DNA from: an uncultured Maribacter sp.
Lineage (GTDB): Bacteria > Bacteroidota > Bacteroidia > Flavobacteriales > Flavobacteriaceae
Direction: 5' to 3'
DNA length: 64,000 nucleotides
Assembly: GCF_947500985.1 (NCBI RefSeq)
Contig: NZ_CANMTX010000009.1
Span: 1-64,000, forward strand
In this document: positions 29,566 to 39,610 of the stretch, one piece after another
Layout of the letters: every line of letters starts with the position of its first letter
Numbering within the stretch: position 1 is the stretch's first letter
Notes under the pieces: model-generated
The model's input: only the letters and a program-made list of their open reading frames with translations
What the model was told of the DNA's origin: nothing
The model's database searches: none
Position numbers and translations under genes: made by a program

Positions 29566-31074
29566 TTAAGAATCAGCTTTATCTTTTTTCTTAAATAATT
29601 TTTTAAAGAAATCGGCTATAAATCCGAAATCCATCAATCCTTTATCTTCTGTTGCTCTTTTGGTTAATACAACACCTAGGGGCAGCATAATCAGCGTTGC
29701 TAGCCATGCACCTAACATTGGGTGTATATTACCTTCTTTTGCATAGTTTCCTGCGAAAACTCCTATAAAATAATAAATTAGGAATAGTACTATGGCAATA
29801 ACCATAGGCAACCCTAATCCTCCTTTTCTAATTATAGCACCTAATGGAGCACCTACAAAGAATAGAATGATACAAGAGAATGCTAATGCATATTTATTGT
29901 GTAGCGAAAGAATATGCATGTTGTAGATTTTATATCTTTTCTGCATTTCTTCTTTTTTACCGCTTACAGTTCCTAAAATACTAGTTGTGGCATTTTTTGC
30001 ACTACTTAATATTTGAATCTGTTGCCAATCTGGAAAAAGGACAAGAAAATTATCATTAATAGAATCTTGCAATGCAATATTTTTCTTGGCAATACTGGCT
30101 TTTGCATTTAAAACTGAATCTTTTTTGCTGATCATATCCGTTTTGGTGGAATCATTGTTTTTGGCAACCAAAGGAGTAAACATGCCAGTTCTTCCTTCTA
30201 TGTTTTTGGAAAATGCACGAACAATACGGTAGTTATCGCCACGTAAAGAATCAATATCTTTTGAAAGTCTCGATATATTTTTCATTTTATCGGTACTTAT
30301 ATCTCGTTCTTCTTCTAGATCATCATTATTTATTTCAGGAATTTCGATGTTCATGGTATAGGTGTCGAAATCTGCCTGAGCAAAAGGAAATTTCATTTTG
30401 TTATCATTACTTTTCGAGGTGATGTCTTCATAGTAATGACCATCTGTTAATACCAATTGGATAACGTCAGAGTCCTCGCTACTTATTAATTCGCCCGATT
30501 TTGATTTGATAACGGTAGTGTTCAGATTGTTTGCAGACTTTCTATGAATGATTACGTTTTTAAGAAAACGATCATTATCACCATATTTTTCATCCACCTT
30601 TATGTTCATTCCTTCAAAATCACTAAAAACGCCTTCAGAGACTACTGCTGCAGGTTTTACTTTGGCAATATTTCTACGGAGGTTATATATTTTTCTTTGT
30701 GATAGGGGAATAACGTTATTAGCAAAGAAAAATGTGACTCCACCTAAAATGGTTACGAATATGATTAAACTCAACATAGAACGTTGTAGTGAGATACCTG
30801 AAGCCTTCATTGCAGCGAATTCATAATTTTCTGCGATAGAACCAAAGGTTAAGATAGAAGATAAAAGTACGGTAAGTGGGAGTACTTTTTCAGTAAGGTC
30901 TGGCATTAAATAGAACAAGAACTTACCGATAATAACAATATCTAAACCTTTGCCCGCCAGATCATCAATAAAAAGCCAAATCGTTTGAAATATGAAGATA
31001 AACATCAATATTACAAACGAACTGACAAAATTAAAAACGAACCTTGAAAGGATATATCGGTCTAGTATTCTCAA
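29566..31074 (-). CDS. LptF/LptG-family permease
   Basis: 502 residues. Three N-terminal helices (about 13-35, 55-78, 100-122) and three C-terminal helices (about 395-415, 425-445, 455-475) flank a long periplasmic domain, as in YjgP/YjgQ permeases of the lipopolysaccharide export complex. It moves LPS from the inner membrane to the periplasmic bridge. The periplasmic domain is longer than in E. coli and contains a low-complexity helical stretch (DIDSLRGDNYRIVRAFSKNI). It is next to lolA, a second envelope-trafficking gene. Confidence 0.9.
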   Translation of the reverse strand: MRILDRYILSRFVFNFVSSFVILMFIFIFQTIWLFIDDLAGKGLDIVIIGKFLFYLMPDLTEKVLPLTVLLSSILTFGSIAENYEFAAMKASGISLQRSMLSLIIFVTILGGVTFFFANNVIPLSQRKIYNLRRNIAKVKPAAVVSEGVFSDFEGMNIKVDEKYGDNDRFLKNVIIHRKSANNLNTTVIKSKSGELISSEDSDVIQLVLTDGHYYEDITSKSNDNKMKFPFAQADFDTYTMNIEIPEINNDDLEEERDISTDKMKNISRLSKDIDSLRGDNYRIVRAFSKNIEGRTGMFTPLVAKNNDSTKTDMISKKDSVLNAKASIAKKNIALQDSINDNFLVLFPDWQQIQILSSAKNATTSILGTVSGKKEEMQKRYKIYNMHILSLHNKYALAFSCIILFFVGAPLGAIIRKGGLGLPMVIAIVLFLIYYFIGVFAGNYAKEGNIHPMLGAWLATLIMLPLGVVLTKRATEDKGLMDFGFIADFFKKLFKKKDKADS

Positions 31075-31079
31075 TAGTA

Positions 31080-31745
31080 CTAATTTCTTAGAATGAAATA
31101 ACCTTCATCCTTGTATTTAGCTTCATCAAAAGTAAATAAGGTTTTGGACAAAGTTTGGTCTGTTTTAAAAGAATTAACAGTGATCGTGGTTTTTGTACCG
31201 TTCTTACCTGTTTCAATTAAGTTGTAAATGTGCTTTGTGCCCATATCAATACCTAATAATCTTGATTTTATTTCAGTATCAGAATCAATAGGAGTCAACT
31301 TTACATATTGTATTTTTCTTCCTTGAATATCCTGTAGAATATCCCAAGCGTAGTTGTGTCCTTCTTTATAAAAAGTCAACATTTTTGAAGGGGTCATCGC
31401 GTTTTCATCATCAGACTTATCTTCGATAGTAACTTCTTCATTCTCTGGTACGATTGTGTATACTTTGTTACCGTCAAAAATTTGCTGAGAACCTAAGTAA
31501 TTGAACATGTATTTATTGCCTGCAAGGGTAACATCGCCTCTTGTTTCTTGGTTAATTCCTGCTTCGGCATTTTTTAGATCGAATTTGAAGTCCACAAAGA
31601 TATTGTCATAACTCTGAACCTTGTTGTATACTTCATCTAACAAACTTTTGGCTTTATCAGAACCTTGTGCATTTGCAAAAGTTGCTATAAGCATAATCGT
31701 AAATACAATAATAATTTTCTTCATCTTTTTTATGATATTATTCAT
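31080..31745 (-). CDS. LolA-like outer-membrane lipoprotein carrier
   Basis: 221 residues with a signal peptide (MKKIIIVFTIMLIATFANAQ preceded by MNNIIKK; the internal Met at about residue 8 is an equally likely start). The LolA-type half-barrel is indicated by YDNIFVDFKFDLKN, GDVTLAGNKYMFNYLGSQQIFDGNKVYTIVPE and KTTITVNSFKTDQTLSKTLFTFDE. It chaperones lipoproteins across the periplasm. It overlaps the end of ftsK by 8 bp, so the two are translationally linked, and is 5 bp from the LptF/G gene. Confidence 0.87.
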   Translation of the reverse strand: MNNIIKKMKKIIIVFTIMLIATFANAQGSDKAKSLLDEVYNKVQSYDNIFVDFKFDLKNAEAGINQETRGDVTLAGNKYMFNYLGSQQIFDGNKVYTIVPENEEVTIEDKSDDENAMTPSKMLTFYKEGHNYAWDILQDIQGRKIQYVKLTPIDSDTEIKSRLLGIDMGTKHIYNLIETGKNGTKTTITVNSFKTDQTLSKTLFTFDEAKYKDEGYFILRN

Positions 31746-34125
31746 TATCTAATATTTGTTGAAGGGCAACCATGTCGGCTACGTAAACCTGTCTTGCTTT
31801 GCTACCTTCAAACGGACCAACAATTCCCGCTGCTTCTAGTTGATCAATAATCCTTCCGGCTCTATTATACCCTAGTTTCAATTTACGTTGAATTAATGAG
31901 GCAGAACCTTGTTGGGCGATTACGATAACTTCAGCAGCTTCTCTGAACTTTGCATCCCTTTCAGATACATTATTATCAAGACTTGTGCCAGAATCTTCAC
32001 CAACATACTCTGGTAGTTCATGTGCTTCTGGATAAGCTCTCTGACTACCAATGAATTCCGTTATTTTAGCAACCTCAGGAGTGTCAACAAATGCGCATTG
32101 AATACGGGTAACATCATTACCTTGTGTAAATAACATATCTCCTCTACCAATTAATTGGTCCGCACCTGCGGTATCTAAAATTGTTCTTGAATCTATTTTA
32201 GAAGTTACTCTAAAAGCTAACCTCGCAGGGAAGTTGGCTTTAATTATACCTGTAATAACGTTTACAGAAGGTCTTTGCGTCGCAATAATCAAATGTATGC
32301 CAATTGCTCTTGCCAGTTGTGCAAGTCTTGCTACGGGCGTTTCTACCTCTTTACCGGCTGTCATAATCAAATCGGCAAACTCATCAATTACCAATACAAT
32401 GTATGGTAAGAATTTGTGTCCGTCATTCGGATTCAGTTTTCTAGCCTTAAACTTCGTGTTGTATTCTTTTAAGTTACGAACCATTGCTAATTTTAACAGC
32501 TCGTATCTATTATCCATTTCAATACAAAGTGAATTCAAGGTGTGAATTACTTTTGTGTTATCTGTGATAATAGCTTCTTCAGAATCTGGAAGCTTAGCTA
32601 AGAAATGACGTTCAATTTTATTGTAAAGCGTAAGTTCAACTTTCTTTGGATCGACCAAAATGAATTTTACCTCTGCCGGATGCTTTTTGTATAATAACGA
32701 AGTAAGTACGGCATTTAAACCTACCGATTTACCTTGACCTGTTGCACCTGCCATTAATAGGTGAGGCATTTTTGCTAAATCTACTACAAAGGTTTCGTTG
32801 CTAATGGTCTTACCGAATGCGATTGGTAATTCCATTTCTGCTTTTTGAAATTTGCTAGAGGCAATAACCGAACGCATTGATACGATCGATGAATTTTTGT
32901 TAGGTACTTCGATACCAATAGTTCCTTTACCAGGAATAGGAGCAATGATACGAATACCCAATGCCGCTAATGAAAGTGCAATATCATCTTCAAGATTTTT
33001 AATCTTCGATATTCTTACACCCGCTTCTGGTACTATTTCGTACAATGTTACTGTCGGGCCAATGGTTGCCTTTATTTGGGCAATTCCGATTTTATAATTT
33101 TTTAGAGTTTCAACAATTTTATTCTTATTTTCCTCTAATTCTTCTTGATTAATAGTAATACCGCCTGTAGCACCATGTTGGTCTAAAAGATCAATAGTTG
33201 GGAATTTGTAGTTCCCTAACTCTAAGGTAGGGTCAAACTCTCCAAAATCATCTACAAGTTTATTGGCAAGAATATCAATTTCTTCTGGTTCTTCAACAAC
33301 CGACTCAACCTCCATTGCCAAAGTTTCTTCTGGCTCAGGTTCTGGTATGGTTACTTCAAAATCGTTAGCTTTTTTCTCTTTTTCTAAATGAGGAATTTCT
33401 GCCTTATGGGTATAAGTGTCTAAAATAACCGGAGCTTCTTCTTCTAACGAGGTAGTAAGAATGTCTTCTTTTTCTTTCTGTTCTTTCTTTTTAGTTACCT
33501 TACGTTCTTGGTTGGCTTTAAATTCCGTAGAAATAGCTTCTTTTCTAGAATTAAAGAAAGATGAAATTCCTTCAGGGGTAACGTTAAATAATCGTACTAA
33601 AATAAATATGAGTCCGAATACCAATAATAGTAAAACTCCAATTTTACCCGCATAATCTTGTAGGAAATCGTTCATTTCAAAACCTACCAATCCGCCTAAG
33701 AGTGGGCTAGCGGTGGCAAAGAAACCTAGGGCAATTGAAATCCAAATAATGAATAATAGACCCCAAATCCATTTTTTGAACAATGCTTTTAAAGGAAGCC
33801 CCAAAAAGAGGTAGATACCAGTAATACAGATTAAAAACGGAATAATTAGTGAAGCTACGCCAAAGCCCTTATACATGAAAAAGTGGCTAATACTTGCTCC
33901 GAATTTGTTCAATAAGTTTTTTGCAAGTTCATTTCGGTCTTTAAACTCAGACAATAAACTTTGGTCATCTTGCCAGTTAAAGTAAAATGAAATAAACGAA
34001 AAGAACAATGCAATACTAAAGAGCATCAATAAACTACCCAAAATGATTTTATTCTGTTTGGATAATTTAAACGGTGTTCGCTTTTTAGTAGGTTTTGGCT
34101 TTGATTTAGTTGCCTTTTTTGCCAT
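31738..34125 (-). CDS. ftsK: DNA translocase FtsK
   Basis: 795 residues. A basic N-terminus is followed by four membrane helices (about 28-50, 85-108, 118-138, 160-182), an acidic linker (about 215-300) and the motor: LLMAGATGQGKSVGLN (Walker A, about 450) and YIVLVIDEFADLIM (Walker B). The C-terminal gamma winged-helix domain (SLIQRKLKLGYNRAGRIIDQLEAAGIVGP) reads KOPS-type motifs. It pumps the chromosome terminus through the septum and activates Xer recombination at dif. The linker is short compared with E. coli FtsK, as usual in Bacteroidota. Confidence 0.95.
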   Translation of the reverse strand: MAKKATKSKPKPTKKRTPFKLSKQNKIILGSLLMLFSIALFFSFISFYFNWQDDQSLLSEFKDRNELAKNLLNKFGASISHFFMYKGFGVASLIIPFLICITGIYLFLGLPLKALFKKWIWGLLFIIWISIALGFFATASPLLGGLVGFEMNDFLQDYAGKIGVLLLLVFGLIFILVRLFNVTPEGISSFFNSRKEAISTEFKANQERKVTKKKEQKEKEDILTTSLEEEAPVILDTYTHKAEIPHLEKEKKANDFEVTIPEPEPEETLAMEVESVVEEPEEIDILANKLVDDFGEFDPTLELGNYKFPTIDLLDQHGATGGITINQEELEENKNKIVETLKNYKIGIAQIKATIGPTVTLYEIVPEAGVRISKIKNLEDDIALSLAALGIRIIAPIPGKGTIGIEVPNKNSSIVSMRSVIASSKFQKAEMELPIAFGKTISNETFVVDLAKMPHLLMAGATGQGKSVGLNAVLTSLLYKKHPAEVKFILVDPKKVELTLYNKIERHFLAKLPDSEEAIITDNTKVIHTLNSLCIEMDNRYELLKLAMVRNLKEYNTKFKARKLNPNDGHKFLPYIVLVIDEFADLIMTAGKEVETPVARLAQLARAIGIHLIIATQRPSVNVITGIIKANFPARLAFRVTSKIDSRTILDTAGADQLIGRGDMLFTQGNDVTRIQCAFVDTPEVAKITEFIGSQRAYPEAHELPEYVGEDSGTSLDNNVSERDAKFREAAEVIVIAQQGSASLIQRKLKLGYNRAGRIIDQLEAAGIVGPFEGSKARQVYVADMVALQQILDNE

Positions 34126-34189
34126 TAAAACTTAATTCTGATGCTAAATTACAAATTTACGATGAGCTACGTGAAAACTAAGAACTAAC

Positions 34190-34555
34190 CTATAGAATCT
34201 TGGGTAGGTAGATGATGAGTCCGACAATGGCAGAAGCTATTGAAACAAGCATTACAGCACCTGCAGAAATATCCTTTATAAATCCGATTTTGACATCAAA
34301 TTCGGGTTGAATATAATCTGCAATTTTTTCAACAGCAGTATTCATGCCTTCAATTCCTAAAACAATAGCAATTGCAAATATTTGAAGTATCCATTCTGTA
34401 CTCGAAATATCATAGTAGAAACCAGCGGCAGTCATTACGATAGCAATGAAGACCTGAATTTTTATACTTGCTTCGGTTCGTATTAAAAGGAAGGCGCCTT
34501 TAAGGGCAAAGCCAACACTTTTAATACGATTTACCAAAAAGGATTCTTTGGGCAT
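34190..34555 (-). CDS. dgkA: Diacylglycerol kinase family protein
   Basis: 121 residues with three membrane helices. The family signature GIEGMNTAVEKIADY (about 67-81) and the N-terminal RIKSVGFALKGAFLLIRTEAS (amphipathic helix, Glu28 equivalent) are present. It phosphorylates diacylglycerol or undecaprenol at the inner membrane. It lies 15 bp downstream of tpx on the same strand. Confidence 0.9.
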   Translation of the reverse strand: MPKESFLVNRIKSVGFALKGAFLLIRTEASIKIQVFIAIVMTAAGFYYDISSTEWILQIFAIAIVLGIEGMNTAVEKIADYIQPEFDVKIGFIKDISAGAVMLVSIASAIVGLIIYLPKIL

Positions 34556-34570
34556 GAGTGTCCTTTGTTT

Positions 34571-35074
34571 TTAGTTCATTAATGCCTCTAAAGCTGCTTT
34601 GTAATTTGGCTCTTCTGTAGTTTCTGCTACCTGCTCTGTATACAATACATTACCTTTTTCATCAACTACAACAACTGCTCTAGAAAGCAATGGAGCTAAT
34701 GGTCCGTCAGAGAATGCTACGTTATAACCTTTTCCGAAATTACCATCTTTAAAATCAGAAAGCATTTCAACATTTTCGATTCCTTCGGCACCACAAAATC
34801 TTGCTTGTGCAAATGGTAAATCTTTAGAAATACAAAGAACAATAGTGTTGTCTAATTCAGCAGCTTCTTGATTAAACTGACGTACAGACTGTGCGCAAGT
34901 ACCTGTATCAACACTTGGGAATATATTTAATACTACTCTAGAACCTTCGTAATCTGAAAGTTTTACGGTAGATAAGTCATTCTTAGTTAATTGAAATTCT
35001 GGAGCTTTTCCGCCGTTTGCAGGTAAAGTTCCTAATGTGTGTATTTCGTTTCCTTTTAGTGTAACCGAAGCCAT
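34571..35074 (-). CDS. tpx: Thiol peroxidase
   Basis: 167 residues, the full length of the Tpx family. Peroxidatic Cys is in PSVDTGTCAQSVRQFN (about Cys60) and the resolving Cys in FCGAEGIENVEMLSDF (about Cys94), the atypical 2-Cys arrangement. It reduces hydroperoxides using thioredoxin. It precedes dgkA and follows a terminator, so it starts a new transcript. Confidence 0.94.
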   Translation of the reverse strand: MASVTLKGNEIHTLGTLPANGGKAPEFQLTKNDLSTVKLSDYEGSRVVLNIFPSVDTGTCAQSVRQFNQEAAELDNTIVLCISKDLPFAQARFCGAEGIENVEMLSDFKDGNFGKGYNVAFSDGPLAPLLSRAVVVVDEKGNVLYTEQVAETTEEPNYKAALEALMN

Positions 35075-35143
35075 AACTTTTATCTTTTTATAATTGAGAG
35101 TGTGAAATTATAAAATATAAAGTTGAAATGAGCGGGAATATGA

Positions 35144-35177
35144 TAAAAAAAAGTCCTTTCATTATTGAAAGGACTTT
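35144..35177 (-). terminator. Terminator of the peroxiredoxin-thioredoxin operon
   Basis: On the minus strand AAAGTCCTTTC and GAAAGGACTTT pair around a 6-nt loop and run into a T8 tract. It lies 19 bp after the DUF6952 stop and before tpx. Confidence 0.85.
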
Positions 35178-35195
35178 GTATATTTTAAATAGCTA

Positions 35196-35453
35196 TTATT
35201 TGTCTATAGAGCCTAAAACTCGCTGCATAAACTGATTCATAGCATCTTTCTTTGGGGTGCCTTGCTCTATGCTGTTCGCAACTTCAATGGCACCGTACAT
35301 ATTAGAAATAAGTTCGCCGATGACATCAAGCTCTTCATCTTTTAAAGAAGGTAGCTCTGTTAATGCTTCTAAAGTTTCAATAGCCTCTAGAACGAAATCG
35401 CTATCTTTTTCTTCAATGAACTCTGTCAGTAATTTAATTATGGGTAATCTCAC
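35196..35453 (-). CDS. DUF6952-family small protein
   Basis: 85 residues, acidic, helical, soluble. The pattern RLPIIKLLTEFIEE ... LEALTELPSLKDEELDVIGELISNMYGAIEV ... GTPKKDAMNQFMQRVLGSI matches a short flavobacterial family (DUF6952, by memory). Function unknown. It overlaps the thioredoxin gene by 20 bp and is the last gene of the peroxiredoxin-thioredoxin operon, which suggests a part in redox defence. Confidence 0.78.
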   Translation of the reverse strand: MRLPIIKLLTEFIEEKDSDFVLEAIETLEALTELPSLKDEELDVIGELISNMYGAIEVANSIEQGTPKKDAMNQFMQRVLGSIDK

Positions 35454-35748
35454 TGATCAAATCTTTTAATAGGTCGTACTTGTTAGTCTGAACCTGATTT
35501 TTAATTTTCCCTTTCTCGAAAGAAGCGAAGGTTGGTAAGTTGCTTACGTCTGCTAGCTTTCTAGATTCAGGAAATTTTTCTGCATCTGCCAATACAAATG
35601 TAATGTCTTCATTTTGTGAAGCTTCTTTTTTGAATTTTGGCTTCATGATTCTACAGTTACCACACCATGTTGCAGAATATTGAACTACAACATTTGGATT
35701 ATTATCTATGATTTCCTGTAAATTATCTTGTTCTAATTCTAATAACAT
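35434..35748 (-). CDS. Thioredoxin-family protein
   Basis: 104 residues, a single thioredoxin fold. Active site TWCGNCRIMKPKFKKEA (about 28-44), with Gly-Asn in place of the classical Gly-Pro, and the cis-Pro in VSNLPTFASFEKG. Cytosolic, no signal peptide. It probably reduces the adjacent peroxiredoxin. It lies between the peroxiredoxin gene and the overlapping DUF6952 gene. Confidence 0.9.
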   Translation of the reverse strand: MLLELEQDNLQEIIDNNPNVVVQYSATWCGNCRIMKPKFKKEASQNEDITFVLADAEKFPESRKLADVSNLPTFASFEKGKIKNQVQTNKYDLLKDLISEITHN

Positions 35749-35777
35749 AATTAAAGTTATTTAAAGATTAATAAAAA

Positions 35778-35804
35778 GAACATGAAGTCAATAACTTCAT
35801 GTTC
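35778..35804 (-). terminator. Intra-operon hairpin
   Basis: GAACATGAAGT and ACTTCATGTTC pair around 5 nt, followed on the minus strand by TTTTTATT. It lies between the peroxiredoxin stop and the thioredoxin start, so it may attenuate the downstream genes and keep peroxiredoxin mRNA in excess. Confidence 0.7.
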
Positions 35805-35817
35805 ATGGTTGTTTTAC

Positions 35818-36462
35818 TTAGTTAGCATGTGTAGAAAGGTAGCTAGCAACACCGTCTCTATTTGCAGACATTGCATCTTTACCTTCTTCCCAGTTTGCTG
35901 GGCATACTTCACCTTTTTCTTGTACATGCGTTAAAGCATCTACGATACGTAGGTATTCGTTGACGTTTCTACCTAAAGGCATGTTGTTGATGCTTTCGTG
36001 TTGTACAACACCTTCTTCATCAATAATATATGTTGCTCTGTAAGTTACATTATCACCTTCAACAGTTACTACATCATTTTCTTCGTCATACTTTTCATTG
36101 GTAATATCTAATATACCTAAAGTAGAAGCTAAGTTTCTGTTGCTGTCTGCTAATATTGGGTAAGTAACACCTTCAATACCACCATTATCTTTTGCAGTAC
36201 TTAACCATGCAAAATGTACTTCTGGAGTATCACATGAAGCACCGATTACAATTGTATTTCTTTTTACGAATTCACCAATAGCAGCTTGAAATGCGTGTAA
36301 TTCTGTAGGGCAAACAAAAGTAAAATCTTTTGGGTACCAAAAAAGAACCACTTTTTTATTATTTTTTTGAGCTTCTTCTAATACGTTAAGTTTAAAAGTG
36401 TCGCCCATGTCGTTCATTGCGTTAACACTAAGATTTGGGAATTTTTTTCCTACAAATGCCAT
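35818..36462 (-). CDS. 2-Cys peroxiredoxin
   Basis: 214 residues, AhpC/Prx1 class. Peroxidatic Cys in FTFVCPTELHAF (about Cys51) and resolving Cys in GEVCPANWEEG (about Cys182). It reduces H2O2 and organic peroxides, recycled by thioredoxin. The first gene of the minus-strand operon with thioredoxin and DUF6952. Confidence 0.94.
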   Translation of the reverse strand: MAFVGKKFPNLSVNAMNDMGDTFKLNVLEEAQKNNKKVVLFWYPKDFTFVCPTELHAFQAAIGEFVKRNTIVIGASCDTPEVHFAWLSTAKDNGGIEGVTYPILADSNRNLASTLGILDITNEKYDEENDVVTVEGDNVTYRATYIIDEEGVVQHESINNMPLGRNVNEYLRIVDALTHVQEKGEVCPANWEEGKDAMSANRDGVASYLSTHAN

Positions 36463-36685
36463 AATATGTTTTCGTTTTATAATTAATTATAAAGCAAAAT
36501 TAAGACAAGATATGGCGTTTACAGACTTTCTAAATTAGTATTTTCAATGCAACAATAACTATTTTGAATAGCTAATGGTAATGCTATGTTTTGGTAAGAA
36601 TTACGTAATTTTTAGCTTTTAAAATTACCAGATCGACAGAAATATATTATCTGAAGTGCTAATAACTTAGAATGGAATTTTTTAA

Positions 36686-38164
36686 TTATTTAGAGGCTAA
36701 TTTTTTAATCTTAATATTGAATCCGGCGAAGATGAAAGTCATTATCGGACTCAACCAATTGAAGATGGCATACACGAAATATTCAGCTACACCAACACCT
36801 AATACGCCACTATGGTAAGCTCCACAAGTGTTGTAAGGTATTAGCACTGATGTTACCGTACCTGTATCTTCTAAGGTTCTACTTAAATTTTCGGGTGCTA
36901 GCCCTCTATCTTTAAATGCTTTTGAGAACATTTTCCCTGGTACTACAATTGCCAAGTACTGATCAGATGCGGTACCGTTTAAAACGATACAGCTTATACC
37001 TGTGCTAAAGAATAGACCGAATGTCGATTTTGCCATTTTAAGCAGGGACTTAGTAATTCTTGATAGTGCACCAATACCATCCATAATTCCACCAAAAAAC
37101 ATAGCGCAGATAATTAGCCAAATGGTACCTAGCATACCTGTCATTCCTTTTGAAGAAAACAAATCGCTCAACGCTTTATTGTCGGTTGGCACATCTGTAT
37201 TAACGGTTATAGCTTTTAGTATTCCTTGGTATCCAGATTGAAAAGTTAATTCTGTAGCTCCCGTGATACCCGCAACTACGTTAGGTTGAAAAATTAACGC
37301 AAATAAAGCAGCCAATAGCGTACCTATTAATAAGGCTACTAATGGCGGAGTCTTTTTAACGATTAAAAATATAACCGCTACGGGTACCAAAAATAACCAA
37401 CCGTTAATATCAAAAGAGGAGTCGATAGATGCCAGTATAGCATCTACATCTGCGTCTCCACTAGTTTCTAAGCTAAAACCGATGATTAAAAATACGATTA
37501 GCGTAACTGAAATGGTAGGTACAGTTGTCCACATCATATACTTAATATGAGAAAACAATTCGCCACCTGCCATTGCCGGTGCTAAATTTGTAGTATCACT
37601 TAATGGAGAAAGTTTATCACCAAAATATGCGCCAGATAGTACGGCACCAGCGGTCATTCCTAAAGAAATACCTAATGCTTCGCCGATACCTATTAATGCA
37701 ATACCTACGGTAGCAGACGTTGTCCAGCTGCTACCCGTTGCAACAGAAATTACAGCGCAAATAATTACACAAGCCGCTAAAAATATAGTGGGATTAAGAA
37801 TTTGAAGTCCGTAATAAATCATTGCAGGTATAATACCACTAACAAGCCATGTACCTGCCAGTGCACCAACCATAAGCAAAATTAATAATGCACCAGTGGT
37901 AGATCGAATGTTCTCTTCTACTTCGGCTATCATTTGCTTATATGAAACCTTATTGGCAAACCCAACAATAGCTGCAATTGCTCCGCCCATTAAAAGTATG
38001 AACTGATTTGAGCCACTTAAGGCATCATCACCAAATACATAAACGTTATATGCTAACATAGCAACTAGGGCTATAACGGGAATTAAGGCGGCAAATATGC
38101 TTAATTCTTTATTGTCAACGATATGCTCGTTTTCCCTGTGTTCATTGGTATTTTGGTCTGACAT
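36686..38164 (-). CDS. nhaC: Na+/H+ antiporter NhaC family
   Basis: 492 residues with about eleven membrane helices. NhaC-type segments: SGAYFGDKLSPLSDTTNLAPA (about 175-195, ion-site acidic residues), GTASDQYLAIVVPGKMF and GTVTSVLIPYNTCGAYHSGVLGV (about 420-445). It exchanges sodium for protons at the inner membrane, useful in a marine habitat. The 223-bp region upstream and 221-bp region downstream of the gene hold no other gene. Monocistronic. Confidence 0.92.
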   Translation of the reverse strand: MSDQNTNEHRENEHIVDNKELSIFAALIPVIALVAMLAYNVYVFGDDALSGSNQFILLMGGAIAAIVGFANKVSYKQMIAEVEENIRSTTGALLILLMVGALAGTWLVSGIIPAMIYYGLQILNPTIFLAACVIICAVISVATGSSWTTSATVGIALIGIGEALGISLGMTAGAVLSGAYFGDKLSPLSDTTNLAPAMAGGELFSHIKYMMWTTVPTISVTLIVFLIIGFSLETSGDADVDAILASIDSSFDINGWLFLVPVAVIFLIVKKTPPLVALLIGTLLAALFALIFQPNVVAGITGATELTFQSGYQGILKAITVNTDVPTDNKALSDLFSSKGMTGMLGTIWLIICAMFFGGIMDGIGALSRITKSLLKMAKSTFGLFFSTGISCIVLNGTASDQYLAIVVPGKMFSKAFKDRGLAPENLSRTLEDTGTVTSVLIPYNTCGAYHSGVLGVGVAEYFVYAIFNWLSPIMTFIFAGFNIKIKKLASK

Positions 38165-38239
38165 TAAAAGATAGTTTGGTTTCTACGTAATATTACGATT
38201 TCTGTTACTGATGTGCAAACCTATTATAGAATTGAAAGA

Positions 38240-39460
38240 TTATACATTTATGCTTTTGACATCCAGTATATTAAGGTCTTCAAGACATTCTCTCATTAAG
38301 GTATAGGTTCTTTGAATATCATCGTCTAATCCAATTGAAAATCGAATTAAACCGTTTCCAAGTCCCATTTCTTCTTGTTCCTCTAACGGAATTTCAGAAG
38401 ATGTCGAACTTCCGGGTGCGCTGAATAATGTCTTGTAAAACCCAAGGCTTACTGCTAAATAGCCTAATTTTCTTTCTTGCATTAATTCCATCAGTGCATT
38501 GGCATTTTCTAAAGTACCTACATCCATTGTAATTAATCCTCCATATCCGTATTCCGGATTCATTTGATCTTCCATAATCAAATGCCCTGGGTGAGAGGGA
38601 AGTCCTGGATATACAACTCTTAATCCGTCTTTTTCAAAATTCTCAGCTAAGAATTGTGCATTTTCACTATGCTTTTTCATACGAATATGTAACGTACGCA
38701 TGTTCTTCAAAATCGAAGCTGCACGCATACTATCTAGAGTGCTGCCTAAAAGCATTCCTGCACCATTATTTACATCTTTAAGGCTAAGGCAGAAATCTGT
38801 AGTACCACAAACAACACCTGCAACGCAATCGCTAGTTCCGTTAATGAATTTTGTAAGACTATGAATAACGATGTCCGCTCCTAATTTTGCTGGTGAAACG
38901 GTTAATGGAGAAAAAGTATTGTCAACTATTAGTGGCAATTCATTTTTTTTGCTAATGCGTGAGAGTGCAGATATATCGGCAACCTCTAAAAGCGGATTAC
39001 TTACACTTTCGCAGTATATCATTTTAGTCTTTGGTGTAATAGCTGCTGCTACGGCATCAAGATTTGTAATGTCTAGGAAGGTAGTTTTAATTCCGAATTT
39101 GATCAAGAAGTTTTTCATGAACGCATACGTGCCGCCATAAATAGTTCTGCTACTGATAATATGGTCGCCAGCATTACATAATTGTAAAATAACAGCTGTA
39201 ATAGCGCCCATACCGCTAGCGGTTACATTTGCACTCTCGGTGCCTTCTAAAGCTGCTAGTGCCTCGCCTAAATATAAATTAGAAGGTGAAGAATGTCTGC
39301 TATACAAATAACAACCCTCAGTATTTCCTTCAAATGTATCGAACATTGTTTTTGCCGATATAAAGGTATAAGTTGATGAATCGGAAATTGAAGGATTTAC
39401 TCCGCCATATTCTCCGAAGTATTGTAGGTCTTGTAAGTCATTGCTGTTTTTGTGGCTCAT
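38240..39460 (-). CDS. Cys/Met-metabolism PLP enzyme (methionine gamma-lyase-like)
   Basis: 406 residues, PLP fold type I, trans-sulfuration family. YSRHSSPSNLYLGEALAALEGTE (about 53-75), a SGMGAITAVI cofactor segment, and ADIVIHSLTKFINGTSDCVAG with the Schiff-base Lys (about Lys207). It cleaves or replaces the gamma-substituent of methionine or homocysteine-type substrates. The typical Tyr of the YGGT motif is kept (SRTIYGGTYAFMKNF). A divergent Lrp/AsnC regulator 150 bp away probably controls it. Confidence 0.88.
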   Translation of the reverse strand: MSHKNSNDLQDLQYFGEYGGVNPSISDSSTYTFISAKTMFDTFEGNTEGCYLYSRHSSPSNLYLGEALAALEGTESANVTASGMGAITAVILQLCNAGDHIISSRTIYGGTYAFMKNFLIKFGIKTTFLDITNLDAVAAAITPKTKMIYCESVSNPLLEVADISALSRISKKNELPLIVDNTFSPLTVSPAKLGADIVIHSLTKFINGTSDCVAGVVCGTTDFCLSLKDVNNGAGMLLGSTLDSMRAASILKNMRTLHIRMKKHSENAQFLAENFEKDGLRVVYPGLPSHPGHLIMEDQMNPEYGYGGLITMDVGTLENANALMELMQERKLGYLAVSLGFYKTLFSAPGSSTSSEIPLEEQEEMGLGNGLIRFSIGLDDDIQRTYTLMRECLEDLNILDVKSINV

Positions 39461-39610
39461 GGGTTATTTTTTTCAGTAAAAATACCGTTTGAGTGTAAAA
39501 TTGTCAATATGAAGTTGTTTTATTAGTTTTTAAAACTATATTTAAATTTATAATAGATTTTTAATCTATTATTGTGTGTTTTATAACAACTAGACAGAAT
39601 TATATTCATT